Shown in pieces: positions 20,809-33,965 of a stretch of 64,000 bases of DNA. The stretch is from the NCBI GenBank assembly GCA_012932295.1, contig JAAONU010000014.1:32519977-32583976 (forward strand). Reading direction: 5' to 3'. The notes below the pieces were generated by a model that saw only the letters and a program-made list of their open reading frames with translations, searched no databases and was not told the DNA's origin. Position numbers and translations under genes: made by a program. The DNA comes from Cyclina sinensis. Its lineage: Eukaryota; Mollusca; Bivalvia; Venerida; Veneridae. Position 1 is the stretch's first letter, and the number at the start of each line of letters is the position of its first letter.

Positions 20809-23080
20809 AATGGAAAAAAGAAACCTATTTGATAAGTTAACATGCAAAAGAAAATTCTTCTATTTACTGAAAGTAGCTAAAGTAAAAAAAATTCTGCCAT
20901 TTGAAACATTACCAAATGCCGTTATCTGTTTACTGAACAATGTTATACCTTCAACTGAACTGGCTTACCCTGGTTTTATATTTACTAAGTATAGTCAACA
21001 AAATGTTACATTACTGTCAAATCACTTGGCTGATAACAATACCATAGTGACAATGTTCTAAACATTTATACTAGGAAGAATTTGGAAAAGGTATTCTTCA
21101 TGCTGAACCTACATAACAAAGGTTTACCAATTTCTAACAAACATGTACATTTTTATTTCTTTAGTGTGTGTTTGTGTGTAAAATATGAACATATCTTGAC
21201 ATATATAACCACAGTTATTTCGAAACATTATTGCATGGCAAAATCGTTAACACAAACAGTGATTGTAAACTCTCACCTTAGACCTTTTTTTCAAAAGTAA
21301 TGTCACTGACCCCTTCACCTGAGAGGTAACATACCCACTAACATAAACATTTATTATCACTAAATACTGTCCATGATAAACTGAGATGATAGCAGTTGTA
21401 GGAAATGAAAATAGTTAAAAGTTGAGATTTTCATTTCATATCAATGTTTTGGGTCACAATTCCTAGAACCTTTAGATGCTATGTGACAAACAGTTCTTTA
21501 AAAATCTTGTGGTCAATTTAATGCTGGCATTCTTTTTATCAGAAATAAAAATGTAGCCTTAGTGTCAACTTTTGAAAACTATTGTCTTCACACGGAAAAC
21601 AATAATTTACTTATCCTATCAGTGAGACCTTGCATCCATTGACATTAGTTCTTTGTAAATTTCAATTATTATTTATTTCATACTTAAACACTGCATAAAT
21701 GTTCACTAGCATATTCACTAGCATAGGTTTGTCAGTTTCAGTTTGCAATTTTCAATCACAACTATTTCATTTCAGAAAACTAGATTTCAATTATTTGAAA
21801 ATTCTGCTTCAGAACATCAAATAATTTAATTCTGCATTTGTTATTTAAGTCTTTTATTCACTTGGCAAATCTGTTAAGTTTTAACAAGTTTACTTTTAAA
21901 GAAAGTCTTTAAAAAATTTTGTCATGAATAACTGATCTGATTTAATTCCTGATCTGATTTAATTCAGACACTCAGTGAACCTGACAAAATCAAAAATTTC
22001 TAATCAACTGAACTGTGGCAAACTATTAATTCAGTCATAATGAAATTCTTCATATTGGCAACAGACATGATCATTTTTTGAAGAATCACCTTTTTTGTTG
22101 CATCAAACGGGTGAAAAGACTAAGTGGAAAATAAAACAAGCATACCAGTACAAAGGCATACATGTGTACTACTTTAAAACAAAGCATACCACATATTACA
22201 GTGAACACCCTATACTGTATATGTGATATTCACACTTCAACATGAAGAAAGTATTTTGTTTCTATAAATTGCATTACAAACGACTAGCAATAATAAGATA
22301 TTTTTACATGAGTTTCTATTATCAAAATCTGTATCATTTTGTTCTGGTAGAAAGAACTAAACTGATCAAAAATGGCTTTCCTAATACAAGTAAATTTCAT
22401 TTTATTTGAATTTCAGCTGTAGTTACACAATGTAAAAGTAGATAAAGGTTTCAATTGGTGAGTGTTCAACCGCTTGCTCTCCGAGACTGGTGATCTAAGT
22501 CTGATCCCCAGCTGCAACTGAATCACAACTTGAATCCAACGCTTTTTTGGTAGATGTGACAATCCAATAAAAAAAAACAATTAAGTCAAGTTATTCAATA
22601 AAAGATAAAGGAAAGATGATCGTGTATTTCCAAAATTAAATCGTGTAGTAGGTCCAGCACCAACCAGACCCAGGAAGTCCCAGTCTAGAACAGCCTACTT
22701 CAAACAATGATTAAAAGCTTATCGTTGACAATTTACTGTTGCCAAGTTATATCTAGGCTGGTTGCTAATATGGTTTCATTTGTTCATATTTCTTTTCTTA
22801 AAGAAGTGAGACCATTAGGATAATATTTTCTCTACGCAAGATGAGATAAATAAAATATACAATAATTATAATTTATGATGCCACCAACCATATTACTGAA
22901 GTGTGTTTTAAAGTGCATGACTTACACTCCATAAACATAATATTTTTCAACTTACATGTTTCTTTTCAACTGTTCCTATCAAGACTAAAACATATGGAAA
23001 CAATAAAGAACTAAGTTTTAAAAGTAGATCTTTCTAGTCAGGGTCTTTTTCACTGTGGGCCTTTTGGACCTAAACAAAGT
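20809..23080. other. NOCT upstream region / first intron, no supported gene
   Basis: AT-rich sequence. A 16-base direct repeat, TGATCTGATTTAATTC, lies at about 21934-21967. A possible decayed tRNA-like SINE is at about 22455-22540 (GATCTAAGTCTGATCCCC resembles a B box). Nothing coding is convincing. Confidence 0.3.
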
Positions 23081-23084
23081 AACT

Positions 23085-23450
23085 ATAAAATGTTTCATTC
23101 CAGCAGAGCCTTAACTGAGATGGAATGGACACTCGAAAATTGCGAAAATATGGTGTCGCGCACATGCACAGTCAGTTCTTTATAAATACCTCAATGGTGG
23201 ATAGTATATGTTTTTGCTTATTCAACAGTATAATCAAATGCTGCAAAAACAACTTACAGTGAGAAATTACAGTACGAATTCTAGCCGAACTAGTAAAATA
23301 AATATTCCCATATTATTTTGATTAACTGGTTTGTTATTATTCAATGCAACATTTGCTTGAAAAACAATGAAAATGGTACTAAAATGGAATCGTTTTCCAA
23401 AATGGCGGAAAGTATGTACAAATTCTTCTTTTCTGGTCAACTTCTGGGGA
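23085..23450. promoter_or_regulatory. possible promoter region (NRF1-like and YY1-like motifs)
   Basis: TCGCGCACATGCACAG at about 23155 resembles an NRF1 site, and CCAAAATGGCGGAA at about 23397 matches the YY1 core-promoter motif. If NOCT has an upstream untranslated exon, this is a plausible start region. The YY1 motif reads on the plus strand, opposite to NOCT, so a divergent transcript is equally possible. Confidence 0.25.
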
Positions 23451-23879
23451 TATCAAACGAAAATGGAGTTACGAAATAAGTTGGCATAAGATGGAAGTTG
23501 ATAAGTGGACATAGAACTGAGCTTTGCTATGCATTTTATTGCAACCGTAAACATAGCAGTGTTGGCGTAAATACAGTAATTCAGTGATCATCAACGTACC
23601 GAATTTCGGGCAGTATCAGTGCTAACAGACTTGATAAAAACACTTAACAATAACTGCATCACACTCTACTTGGACGATATTGGGATCTGGATGTAAGGTT
23701 TCCGATTTTCTCTTAATATCAACTTTAAAATGGACGGTTAAATATTGTGCTTTCATCAAATCCAGGCAGATTTTTTACACACTAAAAGAAAAACATTTCA
23801 AGTTGTTGTCTTTTACTTGTCCGCTTGCAAAGAAAACGTCTGTTAACGTCTGTTGTTGAAGTTAAAAATTAGATATTAT

Positions 23880-24230
23880 AACAGGTGAGTATTTCTTCTT
23901 TCTTGCATTTTTTTTTTATTTTAAAAATCAGCCAATTTTTTACAAAAATACTGATGTTTTTGTAAACTAGGTGCGAGCATTGTATGCCAACTTACCGCTA
24001 CCCAACAAAAGATAATTACAAGAAAAGAGACTATACACAGAGGAACGTACTGAGTTGTCCTCTTTTACTGGTAAAATCTCCATTATGGAAGTTAAAAAAA
24101 GGAATCAAAAAGGTAAATGTTTCGTCTTTCTTGCAAATTTTAAATTTTGAAAATCAGCCCATTATTGAAAAAAATGCTGATGTTTTTGTAAACTAGGAGC
24201 GAGCATTACTTGCCAACTTTCCACTATGTG
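23880..24230 (+). repeat. two-copy tandem duplication, offset about 226 bp
   Basis: 'tctttcttgca...ttt.aaaatcagcc.att', then 'ctgatgtttttgtaaactagg(t/a)gcgagcatt', occur at 23897-23990 and 24125-24212. Copies share most bases. Confidence 0.65.
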
Positions 24231-24359
24231 TTCGATATAGATAAATATTGATTGATTTGCCGTTATAGAATATACAGGAGAATGCGCGACAGCATATTTT
24301 GGTTATTCTTGTGATAGATAAGGAGTGTCCATTCCCTCTCAATTAAGGCCCTGATTCCA

Positions 24360-24870
24360 GTCTACATCTACATCTACATCAATACGTCAATCTGTCATAC
24401 ATTTGACAATACTTTGACGGTGCGCACAGAATAAAGAAAGAAAATAATACAAATTTATAGTGATAGTGAAAAGTTAGGAGAGTACACTCAAGAATATTGG
24501 TACCATAGTAAAAAGACAGAAATGGAAATAAAATAATACCAGTTACTTTTCGACCATCGAGGCAAGACCAATTCGACTTCCGTGGCGGTACCAGGGTGCA
24601 AAACCCCGCCGACATAGCTCGAGCCAGTCATCTGATTTACTAAGTAACTGGGATTAATGCCCCATTAGAAAGTCAAGTTGGAGAGCCCACTCTTGAAGGA
24701 TACCAAGGAGGGGGCCTCAGCAACGGATGCTGGAAGGCTGTGTACTTTATATCTGATTGCACAACAGATTTCATAAACTTTCTTTGCTGTTATTATATTT
24801 TTGATGCTTGTGAATGATTTAAATGGGTATGACATACACGCAGTGCATGCGACTTGACAGGTAGCCAACG
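24360..24870 (-). mobile_element. LINE 3' relic (CR1/L2-like)
   Basis: On the minus strand a 67-codon frame (24868-24665) ends YKVHSLPASVAEAPSLVSFK SGLSNLTF and a stop. This resembles the extreme C terminus of CR1/L2-type reverse transcriptases (WNSLP..VVEAPSL..FK..L). The downstream 3' UTR-like sequence ends at 24379-24361 in GATGTA repeats, as such LINEs often end in microsatellites. There is no RT core. Confidence 0.45.
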
Positions 24871-25455
24871 GGTTTTGTTAAAAATTTGTCGTTATCGTCT
24901 TGTCCGATTTCTATAACACTTACGCTACAGTAGAATTAAAGTAAGGTCACTCTAGAAGCTGACCGAATAAAAGAAATTGAAAATGGGAAAGTAATTTCTT
25001 GTGACGCTGAAATACCAAATGAAAACACGCAAATAATAAAAAGAAATAATTACGTTATGAAAGAATCTAATACCGAGTGTAATCGTCCGACCGGTGTCTC
25101 GGCAAATAATGCCATGTAAATATTAACTCATTCGGTATGACTTAACTAAAATAAATTTGAACTTTCATTTTCTTCGCAGCTCGCAGTGATCCCATCTTTC
25201 TCTTTCGATGCGGTCCTTGCTTTTGGCTTCAACTCATTTTACATCAGTTCATTAGATGTACGGTCTATATAACTTCTGTGAATATATGCAGTTCGTGTAA
25301 TTCTTCAGGAGAAGTTTAGTAAAATGGAAAAATTGTATTTGAAATCAAATTCTTCACACATTCAGATATATATATAACCTTAATAATTTTTACACAACAA
25401 ATAATGATTTTTATATAACAATTAAAGAAACCAGCTGTATTGTTTTTTACGATGC
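24871..25455. other. interval without supported feature
   Basis: AT-rich sequence. I see nothing in it. Confidence 0.3.
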
Positions 25456-25456
25456 A

Positions 25457-25458
25457 AT

Positions 25459-25521
<63 letters not shown>

Positions 25522-25522
25522 T
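25457..25522 (+). repeat. microsatellite (ATTT)16
   Basis: Uninterrupted ATTT tetranucleotide run. Confidence 0.97.
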
Positions 25523-27160
25523 CCTTCTCTAAAGTTTAAAAAGACTTTTGACAACAACATATTCTACATGTTAAAATGAACAACCGAAGTCGAGATTTAT
25601 TGAAGCTAGAACTATGCAAAAGTACTTTAAACCGGAAACAGAAAGATTACGAAGTAAAACATAAGAATACAACACCTTGAATGCTTTGTTTGTAAAACAT
25701 CAAAAAGAAATTTTACCTGCCTAAGGAACTTACAAAGCAAGGCATTTTTTTCGTTTTACATACATCAATATAGATAAAGCAATATATTTTCTATAGAAAA
25801 CATATTGGAAATAAAGGCCACTATACAGTATTAAGAGTGGTATTCAAATTTGACTTTAATCTGTTTACATCCGTTCTGCAGTTTTAATTGTTTTAATATT
25901 AATACAAGATTAAATATTTAACCAGGACTTAAGGATATTAACTTGGTTGTCTGGCATTATAAAGGTCAAACAATATTGCAGGTTTGTTTTTGAAAGTGAA
26001 AATAAGTGATGGCATTTCTTTTCTTTTCATTTCAGTTTTCCAAGGGTATCATTTCAGAGCTTGATAGTTACTTTATAGGCATTTCATACTAACTTGTAAT
26101 AAAGAGCTAGATTTGAAAATATAATACAATAATATAAGATAATTCAGCAAGTTCATTATTGTTTGCTGGCTTTTTAGTACGATAAAATAATATATTGCAC
26201 AATATCAATGAACAACAGATATTCCAAATTATTCAACAATATATGTTAAATATCATATGTCAAACAATCATGTTTGAGTATGAACACCGTTCAGATGTCT
26301 CTTTTGATATACCATTTTTTTCTGATAGGGCGAATGAATAAGTGTGCCAATTTTAAACCAGGAAGGGACATGTAGAAGTATTGTTTACAGGTCTCCTACA
26401 TATATTGTCTTGAAGCAAATCAAACTTGCGAATAATAAAGAGCCAGAAAGAGGGATACGATCCAACCTTGTAAATGTAACGTTGAAGAGCTGAGAATGCA
26501 GACCTGTTTATGTTGAAGACTTTGACCCTTGAATCCCGCAGATGACGGTATATCTTACATGTACTAAACATTATGGGATTTTTCAAGATATCAGCCTAAA
26601 AGTAAGCAGGCAACAGTCATAGTACCACGTTCTTTTCACTTCGAGTGAAACAATCCCTTTTCTTATCTACTCCATTTCGACAAATTCTAAAATCTTGATT
26701 ATTTCCCTTGATTGAAAACGCCATTTGCTTAATTATGAACGGTGTCATCCGAAAATATCGTTAATTGTGCTGTCTAATTCTTTTACTGAAGTGAAGATTG
26801 CAACTCGGACTCAAAGAATAAATAATCCTTTCTCAAATATAGATTTAATTAGATGAAAATATACAGTTATTCCGACCATTTTTCTTGTTGTTGTTTAATG
26901 GGAGGTAATATTGTGACGGAATCTTGAAATCAGACGCCTTTTTTTCAAAACATTCCTTGCGAAGGGAAATAATCAGTTTGTAAAAGGAAGTTACTCTGCA
27001 TAATATTATCCAATGGGACTTTGTGTATCATTTGACAAAATTATATGACCCAGGGTTTCAAAATCTTAAATGTTAGTAACAACAGGGCCTTGGTAACAAG
27101 TAATATTTATTTCATAAAGTCGGGTTACAGAAACATTGGTATATTTGTACGGGATTTAAC
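25523..27160. other. interval without supported gene
   Basis: Short open frames only. A minus frame at 26353-26586 has no recognisable family. No clear repeat was found. Confidence 0.3.
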
Positions 27161-27164
27161 ACAA

Positions 27165-27365
27165 GCTCTGAAGACCTTTAAAACTAACAAACAGAAATAT
27201 GAAATGCATCTTGAAAAAGGCCACACACCGCAGGATTCAAACTCAGGTTCTCTCCCACATCAACATGCTCTAGATCACTAAGCCCCCGGACTAAGCCAAA
27301 CACTTAGTTCCCTTACACAGATGTCAGAGGTTGTATTTATACAAGTATAGGCAAATATGTACTGG
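27165..27365 (-). mobile_element. tRNA-derived SINE, family C copy 2
   Basis: Read on minus: TTTGGCTTAGTCCGG (A-box like), GAGTTTGAATCCTG (B box), then 'ggcctttttcaagatgcat' and 'atttctgtttg'. Its right flank 'gtcagaggttgtattta(t/a)acaa' is shared with copy 3, so the two copies are homologous over about 190 bp. Confidence 0.6.
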
Positions 27366-27532
27366 ATCATAACACACATGCACCCTCTTGAGAAAGTCAT
27401 CATTTATGATCACTTATGGTGTGGTGTATTGTTTATATCAGAAATCTTGAGAGATCTATTATTATTATTAATGTTATTATTAATTTATTATTATTACTAA
27501 AACTAGGAGGTGTTATCCCAGATGAGCTCCAC

Positions 27533-27725
27533 TTCACAGACATGGAAATTCAAAACAGAAAGATGCAGTGCACCTTGGAAAGGGCCAACAAGAATGGGAT
27601 TTGAACTCAGGTCCTCCTAGATTGAAAACTAATGCTCTACTGTATACCACTGAGCCAAAGAATTTATTCCCTGATGCAGTTGTCAGAGGTTGTATTTAAA
27701 CAATGTTGGCGGGTATACACTGGCT
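27533..27725 (-). mobile_element. tRNA-derived SINE, family C copy 3
   Basis: Read on minus: TTTGGCTCAGTGGTATACAG (A box) and CTGAGTTCAAATCCC (B box), followed by 'ggccctttccaaggtgcac' and 'catctttctgttttg'. The best-preserved Pol III boxes of the three copies are here. Confidence 0.7.
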
Positions 27726-30700
27726 ATAACAGTACTAGCTATCCAGTATTTATGCATTTAGTGATTTACAACAATAAGATTACATGCAGAAGATGAAACA
27801 ATCTGCACATCAAATTATTTTTTTGCTATGGCAATATTCTACAAGAGCTTACACAGTAGCAAGACAGCTAGTGATATATTTTGGTCAGTTTTTGTCAATC
27901 ACAAAATCATTTTTACACTTTTGAAAGAATTCCAAACAACTAGTTTCAAACCTGATGCTCAGGTTTGATGGTTCAGCACTTACCGTATCAGGAAATATTT
28001 GTTGCCTGTTGCATGTGGACAAAAATTTCTACAGGTTTTGACCGAAAAGTATTTGTCCTTGTTATCCCTGATTTATTGTTTTTTTCTCCTTGTGATTAAT
28101 TTGTTCACGGTTTGATTACTTTATTGCCTCTCTTTTGACTCTGGAACACATGAAAGTTCTTTTATACTCATTTAATTTGTAGTTAACATGTATTATCTTA
28201 CCTACTTTTACGTTTTAAAATTATATGGCAGTTTTACATGAAGTAAAAATTACAGTCTTTAAAGAAAAGGGGTTTTGGATGTGTAATGATTTGTAAAGAA
28301 ATTCTGAAATTGAAAACTGAAAGTCAGTCAAATTAATGAGTTGCGAAGTGGGTGAAGAAACATAGCAAAAATGATATTGAGCTAACCAGTTCGGCAAAAC
28401 AGGAGTCAGTGTGATTTGTTTTTCATGTACACATATTTACGTTATTATAATGGTCATTCGGACAATTGAAAGTTCCTGTATAAAGCAACCATTTCAATTG
28501 CCATTTAAAATTTTTATCATTTAGATGTTGATCCATATGATATAGCTATTAAACTTTATTAGAATTAAATTATTAAAAGTTTAAAAGATTTATGTTTTTT
28601 CCACTGCTAAGTTTTTCGCAATACTGACAGAAGAGTTATTATACTTGTAAATAATTGTAACAAACTGCATAAATGATAATTTTTACAAATTTCTATCTTA
28701 CAGTTCTTGCTAAACTATGTTCTTCAGCATGATCTTCCTGTGCCTTTATATTACAGTTTGATCCTACAGCCTTTGAGAAGCAAAGGTGCCCATACTGAGG
28801 TTGGTACCAAGCCATGCAAAGCCACCTTTGTTTTCATATGCATCTACTTTTAATTGGTTAAACCTTTCTTTAAAAAAAAAGTGTATTCTAGATTAAATGC
28901 CTTATTTCAACTTCAAATAATAGTATCTGTTATTTTATTAGTGTACAGAATTGCCTTGACTTAATAGGCCTAAGCAAAACATTACAACTTCCTTGTCAAT
29001 ATCTATGTTTTGTTGTCATTATATCAAACCTAGCAGGTATTTCTTTATATGGATAACAGCTTTTTTTCTTTTTTATTTGTTGTACCATTTGGTATTCAGT
29101 ACCTATTAACCAAGAAATACCATCAGTTTTTTCACAATGTATTTATATTCAAAAGTAAAAATATCAGATAAACACTCTAAAATACTATAAAAATTATAAT
29201 ATTTGATCCAAAAGTAGTTTTTTGGTATAATCTAAAGATATCATCTTAAGTCAGACTATTAAGTATTTAATATAAATTGAACCCATTAAGAAGTATTAAG
29301 TTATAATTGATGGGAAAGTAATGGCTTACTTATTTGATACTTTTTATTCCCACATTTCTTCATATTTTATCAAATTAGATCATCTTTTTTTTTAAAAATG
29401 TACATTTGTAAGGTTTTAAGCTAAATTTTGGCTTCAAATGAATTTTTTTTATGAATTTCAGCCTCTGTTGAATATTTTAATGTCATTGTAAATTGCTTCA
29501 GCAAACAAAACATATCAAAACTGGTTTAAAGTGGCATCTCATTGGAGAAAGGTCAAGGTAATAAAAAATTCATTCTAGAAACAGTTTATTTTTTTAAGTT
29601 TTTAAATCTCGGGTAGATCATTGTAAAAAGATCCATGTAATCATTAAATGACAGTGAAAAAGGTCAAGGTCAAACTAATTCAAATTAAGAAGAGTGTGTC
29701 TCCTTGAAATTTCAGATCATTGAATTTTCATTATTGATAGAAAAGATATTGATGATGATACAAATTTCTTGTAGTATCTAGGTCACTGGGTCAAAGGTCA
29801 TGATTGAGATGCTGTATTAATTTCTAATGACTCCTTGGTGATAAACCAAACATTTATTTAGGGACTAAATATTACAAAAATGAGTAATGGGTGATAGAAA
29901 TGTGCAAAGGTAAGTTCAGCTGATGAAAATTTAGTGAGTGGTAGTATAAAAGGTCTAAACTTGAGGTGTAAAAAAGAGAAATAGCAAAATACAAAACCTT
30001 AACCACATTTCATACACTATTCATTAAACAAAAAGAGAATGTGTACATGGTATTTTAAGATATTTTGCTCACCACACAAAAGAACACATAACATGAGGTT
30101 GCAGTTTAACAGAAATATATTGTTTAGAATTACTTGCAGTGAAAAATGATAAAAAACATTCACTGACATTTTGCTGTATCACTTTTTCTCTCTGATTTTG
30201 AATTGAGATAGTGTTGTTTTGTCTGTGAAGAAATTGTTATAACCCTGTTGTTGATAACATCGTCGGCTTATTGACAGTCTTATTATATAAAAAGATAATT
30301 TGAGTATGCTCTTCTTACAAATAATTGTCAGAAGTTGAAAGCTCATTTCAGTTTGGGATGAATAGATTTGATTTATCTTGGTAGGTTCCCGGAGATTGGA
30401 TTTCGGGATATGCACCCCAGTGTAAGTAACAGAATACAATACAGTTGAATAAGTTATCAAGATAACGCATATAACTGAGCCAATTATCAAAGCCGTCTTT
30501 CATGAAACTGTCAAAAAATAGTGCATTTTTCAACCCAAGTGATTATTTAAATTGAGAAAATACATTAAAAAAGATATAGTGTGATGTAAAATAATATGAA
30601 AAAATTTATGAAAGTAAACCTGTATTTGAATGAATTGTGATATACAAAATACCATTTCTTTTTATGTGTCAAAAAATTAAAATGCTTCAATTATTTTGAT

Positions 30701-32085
30701 AAAAGTTGCTATATTAAAGTATAAGCATAATTTATAGAGGGTTATTTCATTCCCATTTAAGAATATTTTTTGTTAGCAAAAAACGAAAAAAAAAAGAAAG
30801 AAAAAAATGTATGTGATTTCAGATACAGTGTACCATTCCAACCCATAATGCTGAAAGAATGGACAAGGGGTTTGATGCAATATTGAGGTCAAGTGTTTGC
30901 GCTGGACTGAGTACATCTGTCAGACATTTTATATCTGGCAGGGTTTTCATTTGACCCCTGTAGAGGTGTTTTGACCCCTGAAATGTCATAAAGACCCCAT
31001 TTTGACCCTCAGGTATTTTGACTGAAGGGTCATTTTGTCTTAAAATAAAGTATATTTTAGCTTAAACTCAGGTATTTTTGACAGCAGTTTTGTAACTTTA
31101 GCTGCATGGCATGAAAAATGACCCTTCAGTTTTTGGAACTAGTGGAACTCCTGATCTGGTATGTTGTTTGTTCTGCATTGTGTCATCAGTAGGTCAAGGT
31201 CACTGACATACTTACCATGGTAACCTCCTACTGAGGGTTGTGGGTTTAAACTTAGCTTTATTAGAGAAATTTGGCAGCTTAATTTACAAAGAGAACACAG
31301 ATCTAGTGCTGATACTTCTCAGGTAAGGTGTTTGGGTAAGCTTTAACCTGAACTTCAACTTAAAGTAACTTTAACTCTGTTCTTGTAATAATATTTATAT
31401 TATGTGTTAGTGACAAAGTTTTTGTTTGTTAGCTATTCAAATATTAGTCTGGTAATGTTTTAAGAATTATTACTTAAGGACTAAGATAGATTACTATAAT
31501 TTAACATTTATTACTTAAGTAATGATATAAAAAACTAATTGAACATTTGTTGCTAAAGAGACAAGGCAAATTATGAACATCATCAAAATAGTGTTTGTTA
31601 CAATTTATTAATATCTGCCTGGGCATTACTTTTCAGTAACATATTACCAGTCACATTTATGAATTTTACCTGATCTCTTTTTTTGGGGGTTGACAGCCTC
31701 TCAGGGTGTACAAGGGCTAGTGAAAGACATGCTGAGTGTGCAAGATGACTGCATGGAAGTCAGAAAAGTGTAGATTATGATTCTTGTCTTGTATCAGTTG
31801 GTTCAACAACAAGGGGAAAGTATTCAAAATCTAAAACTAGAATGATTATGGTAAGCATCAGAAACTACACTGTTGGTCTGGTCTGCAAGTACAAAGGTGG
31901 TTAAGGGCTACAAGGTTCTCATAGAAAGAACAGTTTCTAAGTTTAAGAACAAAGACTTTATACAGTAGGTGTAGAATGATGGCTGTAAGTAGATATAAGT
32001 GGTCCTTCAAATGTTCAGTTTGACAGCTGAGCAAGCAGGTTATGAGGGTAAAATTATAGCCTGAATGCAAGTGGAGTTCAGCTGT
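27726..32085. other. gene-poor interval with scattered degraded repeats
   Basis: Fragments of 'aggtcaaggtcaaact' and 'ggtcactgggtcaaaggtcat' type lie at 29550-29810. A locally repetitive 'tttgacccctg' stretch lies at 30950-31025. I found no exon with splice sites and family resemblance. Confidence 0.3.
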
Positions 32086-32480
32086 CTTTCTATTTTAGGG
32101 TATTATTGTTGTAACTGGTTATGACCAATGCCCCCTGAGGAGTTTACTTATTTTAGGTTTAGTCCAAGTTAACAAAAAGCATCCCTTTCTAGAGAGACTA
32201 CTGGGTTTTTTTAACAAACTATAAGTGTATATCAGCAATGCATAGAACCTTGGTTTAACTTCTCATCTGAAAGAAAATTAGAAGTGTTAGTGGAGGAAGT
32301 GGGGATTGACCCCTGGATTAGTGTTAGTAGAGGAAGTGGGGATTGACCCCTGGATTAGTGTTAGTAGAGGAAGTGGGGATTGACCCCTGGATTACAAGTC
32401 TTGTGCATTACCGAAAAATGAGAGATCTACTCCTGAAGTCCAGCTTACTGCACACTCCCTTTGTAAACACAAGGCCTTAA
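32086..32480. mobile_element. diverged copy of TIR family B with a tandem expansion
   Basis: The order 'ccccctga.gag...ttatttta', 'aaagcatccc', 'tagagagac', 'agcactgata/agcaatgcata', 'ggtttaac(g/t)tctcat', 'gttagtggagga' matches 34015-34230 throughout. The termini are decayed. Confidence 0.55.
32283..32393 (+). repeat. three tandem copies of a 37-bp unit
   Basis: The unit 'agtgttagtagaggaagtgg' + 'ggattgacccctggatt' repeats three times with a single difference. It covers the region where family B carries its B box. Confidence 0.9.
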
Positions 32481-33703
32481 TTAAGGTCCTGGTTAACATG
32501 ATCAGTCTCCAGTTATAACAGAGCAATACTGTAGAGAAAATTAGTTGTGAAGGGATTAAAATATTACATTAAACAGATTCGACCCTAGGGTTCATCACTG
32601 TGTGGCTATTATTCAGTTTTAACAAAATAAAAAAAAATGAAATACACTACATTTGAAGTGAAATTATTCCTTATTTAAAGTGTACCTATTTCTACAAGTT
32701 TAAATCTGTTGATCTGCCGTGTCAAGTTTGAAAAGAAAAATTAATTTTAAAACTGTTATCTTCAAAGATCATAGCTTGATTTTATGACATAATTGAATGC
32801 TTTATCACCACAAATTATCAAAATTACTTGATTACAAAATGGTTTTATAACAGTGCAATTCAGATGTATCTTTTTATCATTGGAAAAAGTTATTTTGTTC
32901 CCATTATTTTAATAAAGAAAATTTGACTTAAAAAAGAACATGTTCGAACATTATTTCCATGAATTTATAAAGGAAAACTGAAAAAAAAGGAAAACATATT
33001 CAAAGTATAAATGTTCTTGAACAGGGAGACAGTATATTAATAATATTAATGGCAGGCTTATTTTAGAGAAGATATATCGAACAAGTGTGGCATTGTAAAT
33101 TAACAAAGTGTATTACTGATAATTGACAATAATTCTTTTTGTTTTGTGATAAAAATGGCAATGATAAGAAATAATAAAATGGAATAAAAGCAGTTCTGGA
33201 TACATATATATGTGAGTGTTATGTAAGTACTTGTAAAAATTTCTTCATAAGGTTTTTGTAAAGAGTACTTTGAAATTAAAACTTTGGTTATTTACTAAGA
33301 ATGCAAAGGCTAATTTGTTTTTAATTTGATTATATTTATGTACATTAAATTTGGCCAATGGCCTCCATGTCTTGAAGAACTTATTGGCAGTTATTGCATA
33401 ATGGCCATGATCAACTGGTGATTAGCCGAAAAAAATATATTTCTTATTTGAATACTTGAGCAGTAATTGTTGTTTAAAACATGTGTTACTATACGAGTTC
33501 TGGTGAGCTGTTGTGAAAGCGTCTAACTCAGAAGATAATAGGGTCATACAAGCAGAACTTCACCATGACCTTTTTCCTGTATTTTGACTTGGTCTGGGTT
33601 TGAAAAAAATTAGTGTAAAATAACCATAAATAAATCTAGGTCGCTACATATCAAGCTGCCAATAGTTGAATGTACTCTGATCTGATGAAATTTTGCAAAG
33701 TAA

Positions 33704-33754
33704 TTTTTTTTTTTTTTTTTTTGGGGGGGGGGGGGGGGGGTGGGGGGGGGGGGG
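33704..33754 (+). repeat. (T)19(G)18T(G)13 homopolymer tract
   Basis: A continuous T run passes straight into two G runs separated by one T, followed by TTGGTGTTGGTG. The tract could form a G-quadruplex and is prone to sequencing error. Confidence 0.9.
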
Positions 33755-33965
33755 TTGGTGTTGGTGTAAGAGAGCAACTTGAGGAAAAAAATCAACCATA
33801 GAAAAATAAAAATGAATCCTAATGATTTATTTTTTAGCATTTACCTAAGTGAAGAAAAATGTACCAGGTCAGGTAAAAATAAATTAGAACTCCTATTTTG
33901 CCTTTTGGTCAGACAAAGAACCTGTCTTTATTTAAGACTTTTAAGTGTTCCATCCCTTGTCTATC

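Noticed and set aside
33610..33840. Minus-strand frame with poly-proline and poly-lysine
   Set aside because: Translation of the G and T homopolymers, not a gene.
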